Below are positions 1-7,111 of a stretch of 7,111 nt of DNA, in pieces. This stretch comes from JAHEEL01 sp964195545 (GTDB lineage Bacteria; Actinomycetota; Acidimicrobiia; Spongiisociales; UBA5794), in assembly GCA_964195545.1 (NCBI GenBank), contig CAXMQQ010000001.1:1-7111 (forward strand), in the 5' to 3' direction. How positions within the stretch are numbered: position 1 is the stretch's first letter; each line of letters begins with the position of its first letter. Below the pieces are notes generated by a model. It was not told the DNA's origin and ran no database searches. It worked only from the letters and a program-made list of their open reading frames with translations. Both the position numbers and the translations under genes were made by a program.

Positions 1-2874
<2,874 letters not shown>

Positions 2875-2888
2875 CCAAGATAGCTGAG

Positions 2889-2934
2889 ACGAAAGATCGG
2901 AGGCGGCCCGAAGGGGCCGCCTCCGATCTTTCGT
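2889..2934 (+). terminator. Probable rpoC transcription terminator (21-bp hairpin, GAAG loop)
   Basis: Arms 2889-2909 and 2914-2934 are exact reverse complements over 21 bp, closed by a 4-nt loop (GAAG). The stem starts 14 nt after the rpoC stop. The GC-rich apical half (GGCGGCCC / GGGCCGCC) fits an intrinsic terminator, but no T-run follows (GCTTGCG). Hairpins without a U-tail are common at actinobacterial gene ends. The stem is symmetric and could stop transcription from either side. It probably separates the rpoBC transcript from the protease gene. Confidence 0.8.
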
Positions 2935-2941
2935 GCTTGCG

Positions 2942-2971
2942 ACCACGTGGTGGGTGGTTGTAGGCACAACC
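2942..2971. promoter_or_regulatory. Two adjacent palindromes upstream of the protease gene (possible operator)
   Basis: ACCACGTGGT (2942-2951) is a perfect 10-bp palindrome. Four bases later GGTTGT (2956-2961) and ACAACC (2966-2971) form a 6-bp inverted repeat around AGGC. The second repeat reaches into the expected -35 position of the promoter below, so a repressor or activator site is possible. I recognise no known regulator motif, and short palindromes also arise by chance. Confidence 0.3.
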
Positions 2972-2990
2972 GATGAGGCGGTGGGCGGCC

Positions 2991-2996
2991 TATCGT
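2991..2996 (+). promoter_or_regulatory. -10 box for a probable leaderless transcript of the M50 protease gene
   Basis: TATCGT fits the TANNNT form of -10 boxes and lies 6 nt before the GTG start at 3003, so transcription would begin at or next to the start codon. No clear -35 hexamer is seen at 16-18 bp upstream. There is no Shine-Dalgarno sequence at the normal distance, and an in-frame TGA (2997-2999) leaves no room for an earlier start. Leaderless GTG/ATG transcripts of this layout are well known in actinobacteria. Confidence 0.55.
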
Positions 2997-3002
2997 TGAC
3001 CC

Positions 3003-3710
3003 GTGTTGCGATTTCCCCTGTTCGGCGTCCCCGTCTCGATCCACTGGTCGTTCCTGTTCGTTGCTGTGTTCGGCCTCGGGGTGTACTCCGGCTGGGAGAT
3101 CGCGGCGTGGACCGGCGCGGTCCTGGTCGCCGTTCTCCTCCACGAGTCTGGACACGCCTTCACTGCGAGGGCCTTCGGTGCGTCCCCGGTCTCGATCACG
3201 CTCTTCGCCCTCGGGGGCTTCACGTCGTGGACGGCGCCTCGGGGCATCGGCCCCGGGCGCCGGTTCATCGTCTCGGCGGCCGGGTCGGCGGTCGGAATCG
3301 CCGCCGGTCTCGGCGTCATCGGACTCAGCAGGTCGGGGGTGTTCGACGGGATACCCGATCTGGGTTTCGTGGTCCTGGAGAGCTTCGTCTGGGCCGGTCT
3401 CGTGTGGGGCATCCTCAATTGGATACCGATCCTGCCGCTCGACGGCGGGCACATGCTCCAACATGCCCTGGAGATGGTCACACCGACGAAGGCCACACCG
3501 ATCGCCCGCTGGATCTCCGTCGTGACGGGCGTAGCGGTGGTTGCGACCGCCTTCTACTTCGGGGAGACCTTCCTAGCGATCTTCGTAGCGATGATCACGT
3601 TCATGGGGTTTCGGGAGGGACGAAGCGATCTGGCGCCCGGAGGGCGACCCAAGTCCGAACGACAGGTCGAAGAGCCGCCGGACTCAGAACCACCAGCGTT
3701 TCCGATCTAG
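3003..3710 (+). CDS. Site-2 protease family (M50) membrane zinc metalloprotease
   Basis: This is a 235-residue polytopic membrane protein of the M50 family, which cuts substrate helices within or near the membrane. The zinc motif HESGH (47-51) sits at the end of a hydrophobic helix (33-52). The second signature, NWIPILPLDGGH (139-150), supplies Asp147 as the expected third zinc ligand. Further hydrophobic segments are at about 15-29, 86-108, 120-140 and 170-202. There is no PDZ domain and no CBS pair, so it is a minimal catalytic core like the short SpoIVFB-type members; a hydrophilic Pro/Glu-rich tail (204-235) ends it. The GTG start is fixed by an in-frame TGA two codons earlier, and the N-terminus LRFPLFGVPVSIHW is typical of the family. 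It stands between the rpoC terminator and the str promoter, so it is probably its own transcription unit. The substrate is unknown. Confidence 0.9.
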   Translation: MLRFPLFGVPVSIHWSFLFVAVFGLGVYSGWEIAAWTGAVLVAVLLHESGHAFTARAFGASPVSITLFALGGFTSWTAPRGIGPGRRFIVSAAGSAVGIAAGLGVIGLSRSGVFDGIPDLGFVVLESFVWAGLVWGILNWIPILPLDGGHMLQHALEMVTPTKATPIARWISVVTGVAVVATAFYFGETFLAIFVAMITFMGFREGRSDLAPGGRPKSERQVEEPPDSEPPAFPI

Positions 3711-3733
3711 CAAACGCGAGATATGAGACACGG

Positions 3734-3793
3734 GGCAAGACAGAGGAACCTCATGTCCGGTGTCCCGAATCTCTTGCCTGTCTTTCGTCTTGC
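3734..3793 (+). terminator. Possible weak terminator or alternative hairpins after the protease gene
   Basis: GGCAAGA (3734-3740) is complementary to TCTTGCC (3772-3778), and a T-rich stretch (TGTCTTTCGTCTT) follows, so a long-looped hairpin could end the protease transcript. The same left arm can instead pair with CTGTCTT (3778-3784) or GTCTTGC (3787-3793). The loop is about 31 nt, long for an intrinsic terminator, so this is a weak call. Confidence 0.3.
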
Positions 3794-3819
3794 GCACTAT
3801 GACCACGGGTCTATATACT
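3790..3819 (+). promoter_or_regulatory. Likely str operon (rpsL) promoter
   Basis: TTGCGC (3790-3795) as -35 and TATACT (3814-3819) as -10 are separated by 18 bp, and this is the best sigma70-type pair in the 300-base gap before rpsL. TATATA (3812-3817) is an overlapping alternative with a 16-bp spacer. The predicted start near 3826 gives a leader of about 185 nt. The local AT content (CTATATACTT) is unusual against the GC-rich surroundings. No start-site data support it. Confidence 0.6.
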
Positions 3820-3820
3820 T

Positions 3821-3962
3821 CGGAATCCGGTTTCCCACCGGAGTCCGCGCTTACCCTGAGGTGTTCGCAAGAACGCTGTTGTGAGCGGAGTGGCTCACAG
3901 AAGGGATCGGCGGAGTCACAACGCGTGACGACGCCGGTTTTCGTTCGTCAGAACCCCAGTTC
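3821..3962 (+). promoter_or_regulatory. Structured 5' leader of the rpsL transcript
   Basis: The 300 bases between the protease and rpsL contain no convincing gene. Several inverted repeats lie in tandem. The first is 3821-3830 with 3838-3847 (10 bp, one A/G mismatch, 7-nt loop). The second is 3861-3866 with 3871-3876 around a GCAA (GNRA) tetraloop, with one G-U pair. The third is 3880-3886 with 3893-3899 (7 bp, loop GGAGTG). The fourth is 3915-3919 with 3925-3929 (5 bp), which competes with 3926-3931 paired to 3945-3950. The first repeat overlaps the predicted start site, so it may act as DNA instead of RNA. The leader may be regulatory, for example a ribosomal-protein or attenuation element, but I cannot assign it to a known family. 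Confidence 0.4.
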
Positions 3963-3991
3963 CGAACTCATCGGGCTTGGGTGCATCGACA

Positions 3992-4000
3992 AGAGAGAGA
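3992..4000 (+). promoter_or_regulatory. Purine-rich ribosome binding site of rpsL
   Basis: AGAGAGAGA ends 10 nt before the GTG at 4011. It matches the anti-Shine-Dalgarno only partly (GAGAG instead of GGAGG). It still favours the start at 4011, because an upstream in-frame GTG at 3981 would place this purine run inside the coding region and add ten residues not found in S12 proteins. Confidence 0.45.
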
Positions 4001-4010
4001 CGGTACCCAC

Positions 4011-4382
4011 GTGCCGACCGTACAGCAGTTGGTCCGACAGGGCCGAACGCCCAAGCCGAAGAAGTCGAAGACCGTTGGTCTCGCAGGGTCGCCGCAGCGA
4101 CGCGGCGTCTGCACCCGCGTCTACACCGTGACGCCGAAGAAGCCGAACTCCGCGCTCCGTAAGGTCGCTCGTGTACGCCTCACTTCTGGTGCTGAGATCA
4201 CGGCCTATATCCCGGGTGAAGGCCACAACCTCCAGGAGCACTCGATCGTGCTCGTGCGCGGTGGCCGCGTGAAAGACCTCCCGGGTGTCCGCTACAAGGT
4301 CATCCGTGGTGCCCTCGATGCCGCAGGCGTCGACGGGCGCAGGCAAGCCCGTTCCCGTTACGGAACGAAGAAGGAGTCCTAG
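4011..4382 (+). CDS. rpsL: 30S ribosomal protein S12
   Basis: S12 sits at the decoding centre of the 30S subunit and helps monitor codon-anticodon pairing. The GTG start gives 123 residues beginning MPTVQQLVRQGR, the usual S12 start and nearly the usual length (E. coli 124). The frame is open further upstream to a GTG at 3981, but the extra residues are not S12-like. The conserved blocks are QRRGVCTRVYTVTPKKPNS (29-47), GEGHNLQEHS (69-78) and GGRVKDLPGVRY (84-95). Lys43 and Lys88, the classic positions of streptomycin-resistance changes, are both the wild-type lysine, and Asp89, the methylthiolated residue in other bacteria, is present. It is the first gene of the str operon, with rpsG starting 2 nt after its stop and the rpsG Shine-Dalgarno lying inside its last codons. 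Confidence 0.98.
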   Translation: MPTVQQLVRQGRTPKPKKSKTVGLAGSPQRRGVCTRVYTVTPKKPNSALRKVARVRLTSGAEITAYIPGEGHNLQEHSIVLVRGGRVKDLPGVRYKVIRGALDAAGVDGRRQARSRYGTKKES

Positions 4383-4384
4383 GC

Positions 4385-4852
4385 ATGCGTCGCGCACCAG
4401 CCGAGGTTCGTAAACTCGAGCCAGATCCGGTCTACCGGTCCGTTCTCGTCACCCAAGTCATCAACAAGGTGCTCTGGCGCGGCAAGAAGGGCGCAGCACG
4501 TCGGATCGTGTACGGCGCCATGGACACTGTCGAGCAGCGCACCGGTTCGGATCCATTGACCGTTCTCAAGCGGGCCGTCGACAACATCCGACCCTCCGTC
4601 GAGGTTCGGTCACGACGAGTCGGTGGCTCGTCCTATCAAGTTCCCGTCGAGGTTCGGCCCCGACGCGGTCAGACCCTCGCCGTTCGCTGGCTCGTCGAGT
4701 TCGCCCGCAAGCGCAAGGAGCCGACGATGGCGATGCGCCTTGCGAACGAGATCCTCGATGCGGCCAACCGTACCGGTGCAGCAGTGAAGCGCCGCGAAGA
4801 CGTTCACAAGATGGCGGAGTCCAACAAGGCCTTCGCCCACTACCGCTGGTAG
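4385..4852 (+). CDS. rpsG: 30S ribosomal protein S7
   Basis: S7 is a primary 16S rRNA-binding protein that nucleates assembly of the 30S head and lines the E-site. It has 155 residues, against a usual 156 in this group. The signature LEPDPVYRS is at 11-19, the beta-hairpin VEVRSRRVGGSSYQVPVEVRPRR in the middle, and the C-terminus ends in the conserved HKMAESNKAFAHYRW, which contacts the mRNA/E-site region. ATG at 4385 is preceded by AAGGAG (4371-4376) with 8 nt spacing; this site lies within the end of rpsL, so translation of the two is probably coupled. With only 2 nt between the genes, there is no room for the long S12-S7 intercistronic structure that E. coli uses for S7 autoregulation. Confidence 0.98.
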   Translation: MRRAPAEVRKLEPDPVYRSVLVTQVINKVLWRGKKGAARRIVYGAMDTVEQRTGSDPLTVLKRAVDNIRPSVEVRSRRVGGSSYQVPVEVRPRRGQTLAVRWLVEFARKRKEPTMAMRLANEILDAANRTGAAVKRREDVHKMAESNKAFAHYRW

Positions 4853-4872
4853 TTCGAAAGTACTGAAACCTC

Positions 4873-6957
4873 ATGGCACGCAACATCCCTCTAGAGAAGA
4901 TCCGCAACATCGGGATCATGGCCCACATCGACGCGGGCAAGACCACGACGACGGAGCGGATCCTCTACTACACGGGGCGCACCTACAAGTTGGGTGAGGT
5001 CCACGAGGGTGCGGCCGTCATGGATTGGATGGAGCAGGAGCAGGAGCGTGGCATCACGATCACGTCCGCCGCGACGACCTGCGCCTGGGACGATCACGTC
5101 ATCAACATCATCGACACGCCCGGCCACGTCGACTTCACGGTCGAGGTCGAGCGTTCGCTCAGGGTTCTCGACGGCGCCGTCGCCGTCTTTGATGCCGTCT
5201 CGGGCGTCGAGCCGCAGTCGGAGACGGTCTGGCGTCAGGCCGACAAGTACGGCGTTCCACGGATCTGCTTTATCAACAAGATGGACCGGATCGGCGCCGA
5301 CTTCTACGCCGCTACGAGATCGATCGTCGATCGTCTCGGTGGCAACCCCGTTGCCATCCAGATCCCGATGGGTGCAGAGTCCGAATTCCACGGAGTCATC
5401 GACCTCGTCGAAATGAACGCCATCGTCTGGCACGACGAAGATGGCAAAGAGCGCGAAGTCGTCGAGATCCCGGACGAGTATCTCGAGGTTGCCCGCGAGT
5501 GGCACAACAAGATGCTCGACGTCGTCGCAAATGAGGATGAAGAGCTTCTCGAGAAGTATCTCGAAGACCACGATCTCGACCCGGCCGAGATCCGCTCAGT
5601 CATCCGCTGTGGAACGATCAACCGAAAATTCGTACCGGTGATGCTCGGCTCTGCGTTCAAGAACAAGGGTGTACAGCCGTTGCTCGACGCGATCATCGCT
5701 TACCTGCCGTCCCCGGCGGAACTCCCCCCGGTCGACGGCTTCAAGCCCGGCCGCGAAGGCGAGACCATCACCCGGGCACCATCGGATGATGAGCCATTCG
5801 CGGCGCTGGCCTTCAAGATCATGACCGACCCGTATGTCGGCAAGCTGACCTACTTTCGGGTCTACTCCGGTACCATCAACAAGGGTGACGCCGTGTTGAA
5901 CACCACGGACGGCAAGAAGGAACGGATCGGTCGACTGCTCCGCATGCATGCCGCAAAGCAGGAGGATATCGACGAGATCCACACCGGTGACATCGTCGCC
6001 GCCGTCGGTCTCAAACACACGAAGACCGGCGACACACTGTCTGCTGTGAACGCGCCAGTCCAATTGGAGTCGATGACGTTCCCCGATCCGGTGATCTCGG
6101 TCGCGATCGAGCCGAAGACCAAGGCAGACCAGGACAAACTCGGTGAAGCTCTCGCGAAGCTCGCAGAGGAAGATCCGACCTTCCAGGTCAGCAGCGACGA
6201 GGAGACGGGTCAGACGATCATCGCGGGGATGGGTGAACTTCACCTCGAGATCCTCGTTGAGCGCCTCCGACGAGAGTTCAAGGTCGAGGCCAACGTCGGT
6301 CGTCCACAGGTCGCATATCGCGAGACGATCAAGAAGGCGGTCAACAAGATCGACGCCAAGTTCAAGCGTCAGACCGGCGGTTCCGGCATGTTCGGCCACG
6401 TCGTCATCAATCTCGAACCGCTCGCCCCTGGCAGTGGCTTCGAGTTCGTCGACGCCGTCAAGGGCGGCAACGTCCCCCGTGAGTACATCGGAGCTGTTGA
6501 GAAGGGAATGCGCCAGGCACTCGATTCGGGCATCCTTGCCGGGTACCCGCTTGTCGACCTGAAGGCTTCACTCATCGACGGTTCGGCCCACGCAGTGGAC
6601 TCGAACGAAATGGCTTTCCGAATCGCAGGGTCGATGGCCTTGAAGGATGCCGCCAAAGCCGCCGGCATGAAACTTCTCGAGCCCGTCATGGAGCTCGAGA
6701 TCGTCACCCCCGAGGACTACCTGGGTGATGTGATCGGCGATCTCTCCTCTCGTCGAGGGAAGATCGAATCGATGGACCAAAGTGGACACGGTCGGGTCGT
6801 CAAGGCCCTCGTGCCCCTCGCAGAAATGTTCGGGTATGCCACGGATCTGAGGTCACGCACCCAGGGCCGTGCCAATTACTCGATGCAGTTCAACTCGTAC
6901 CAAGAAGTTCCGACCGCCGCCGCGCAGGAAATCGTGGCCAAGGTCAGAGGCGAATAG
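4873..6957 (+). CDS. fusA: Translation elongation factor G (EF-G)
   Basis: EF-G is the GTPase that drives tRNA-mRNA translocation and, with ribosome recycling factor, splits the ribosome. It is 694 residues (E. coli 704) and complete over all five domains. GTP-binding motifs are AHIDAGKT (17-24), the switch I block RGITITSAAT (59-68), DTPGH (81-85, catalytic His85) and NKMD (135-138). Domain III carries GMGELHLEI (His457), domain IV starts near YRETI (482) and has its tip at HAVDSNE (573-579), and domain V includes PLAEMFGYATDLRS. The start is fixed by an in-frame TGA (4864-4866) two codons upstream and by the standard N-terminus. The 20-nt gap after rpsG has no AGGAG-like site, only GAAAG and GAAAC, which is odd for such a highly expressed gene and suggests coupling to rpsG or SD-independent initiation. 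Codon third positions are C/G-rich like those of rpsL and rpsG. Confidence 0.98.
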   Translation: MARNIPLEKIRNIGIMAHIDAGKTTTTERILYYTGRTYKLGEVHEGAAVMDWMEQEQERGITITSAATTCAWDDHVINIIDTPGHVDFTVEVERSLRVLDGAVAVFDAVSGVEPQSETVWRQADKYGVPRICFINKMDRIGADFYAATRSIVDRLGGNPVAIQIPMGAESEFHGVIDLVEMNAIVWHDEDGKEREVVEIPDEYLEVAREWHNKMLDVVANEDEELLEKYLEDHDLDPAEIRSVIRCGTINRKFVPVMLGSAFKNKGVQPLLDAIIAYLPSPAELPPVDGFKPGREGETITRAPSDDEPFAALAFKIMTDPYVGKLTYFRVYSGTINKGDAVLNTTDGKKERIGRLLRMHAAKQEDIDEIHTGDIVAAVGLKHTKTGDTLSAVNAPVQLESMTFPDPVISVAIEPKTKADQDKLGEALAKLAEEDPTFQVSSDEETGQTIIAGMGELHLEILVERLRREFKVEANVGRPQVAYRETIKKAVNKIDAKFKRQTGGSGMFGHVVINLEPLAPGSGFEFVDAVKGGNVPREYIGAVEKGMRQALDSGILAGYPLVDLKASLIDGSAHAVDSNEMAFRIAGSMALKDAAKAAGMKLLEPVMELEIVTPEDYLGDVIGDLSSRRGKIESMDQSGHGRVVKALVPLAEMFGYATDLRSRTQGRANYSMQFNSYQEVPTAAAQEIVAKVRGE

Positions 6958-6970
6958 AAGGAGCACGCTG

Positions 6971-7111
6971 ATGGCGAAGGCGAAGTTTGAGCGGTCGAAG
7001 CCGCATGTGAATGTTGGGACGATGGGTCATATTGATCATGGGAAGACGACGTTGACGGCTGCGATTACGAAGGTGTTGGCGGAGTCGGGTGAGGGTTCGA
7101 CTGAGTTCACG
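6971..7111 (+). CDS. tuf: Elongation factor Tu, N-terminal 47 residues (cut by window end)
   Basis: EF-Tu is the GTPase that carries aminoacyl-tRNA to the ribosomal A site. The visible part begins MAKAKFERSKPHVNVGT and contains the P-loop GHIDHGKT (19-26), followed by TLTAAITKVLAE, all typical of EF-Tu. ATG at 6971 has a strong Shine-Dalgarno, AAGGAG (6958-6963), with 7 nt spacing, starting directly after the fusA stop; the gap of 13 nt places it in the same operon. Its codon use is unlike that of its neighbours: of 47 third positions 32 are G, 14 T, 1 C and none A, while the first 47 codons of fusA have 23 C, 19 G, 3 T and 2 A. The reading frame is intact and the protein sequence is ordinary, so the shift is synonymous. 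Confidence 0.97.
   Translation, partial: MAKAKFERSKPHVNVGTMGHIDHGKTTLTAAITKVLAESGEGSTEFT

Noticed and set aside
3981..4010. N-terminal extension of rpsL from the in-frame GTG at 3981
   Set aside because: The ten extra residues (start to THV) are not part of S12 and would bury the purine-rich ribosome site; the conserved start MPTVQQLVRQ is at 4011.
3760..4131. + strand open frame of 123 codons covering the rpsL leader and the start of rpsL
   Set aside because: It overlaps rpsL in another frame, begins in the promoter region, has Ser/Arg-rich low-complexity sequence and no recognisable domain. The structured leader is a better explanation.
4141..4278. Possible streptomycin-resistance changes in rpsL
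   Set aside because: Lys43 and Lys88, the classic positions, are both the wild-type lysine.
4596..4657. Exact 14-bp direct repeat CCGTCGAGGTTCGG (4596-4609 and 4644-4657) in rpsG
   Set aside because: It encodes the two matching VEVR strands of the conserved S7 beta-hairpin, so protein sequence plus codon preference explains it; not a mobile or recombination repeat.
5596..6399. Long - strand open frame (267 codons) antisense to fusA
   Set aside because: It lies fully within fusA, mirrors its codon bias, and shows no domain or start signal of its own.

Overview
The window is a conserved transcription/translation locus from a GC-rich bacterium: the 3' part of rpoC, a small membrane metalloprotease gene, then the str operon rpsL-rpsG-fusA and the start of tuf, all on the + strand. 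The gene order, the short RpoC trigger loop without the proteobacterial insertion, frequent GTG starts, a probable leaderless transcript and C/G-rich third codon positions suggest an actinobacterium. The EF-Tu and RpoC wording feels closer to a deep lineage such as Acidimicrobiia than to Mycobacterium or Streptomyces, but that placement is inference.

Layout: 1-2874 is rpoC, cut at its 5' end (about 280 residues missing by comparison with E. coli numbering). It ends at a perfect 21-bp stem-loop (2889-2934). A 68-base gap holds two small palindromes and a -10 box placed for leaderless transcription of the GTG-started site-2 protease gene (3003-3710). The 300 bases from 3711 to 4010 contain no gene but hold the likely str promoter (TTGCGC / TATACT) and a leader of about 185 nt with several consecutive hairpins. 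rpsL (4011-4382) and rpsG (4385-4852) are 2 nt apart, fusA (4873-6957) follows after 20 nt, and tuf begins at 6971 and runs off the end.

Functionally, RpoC is the catalytic half of RNA polymerase. S12 and S7 build the 30S decoding centre and head. EF-G and EF-Tu are the two elongation GTPases. The M50 protease is the only gene that is not core information-processing machinery; its substrate cannot be told from sequence.

Three things stand out. (1) The four cysteines of the C-terminal zinc site (Zn2) of RpoC are all replaced, in an otherwise intact and highly conserved protein. (2) tuf switches abruptly, exactly at its start codon, to third positions that are almost only G or T (46 of 47), whereas fusA next to it is C-rich. 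(3) The rpsL leader is unusually structured, with possible mutually exclusive pairings. Everything else is ordinary.
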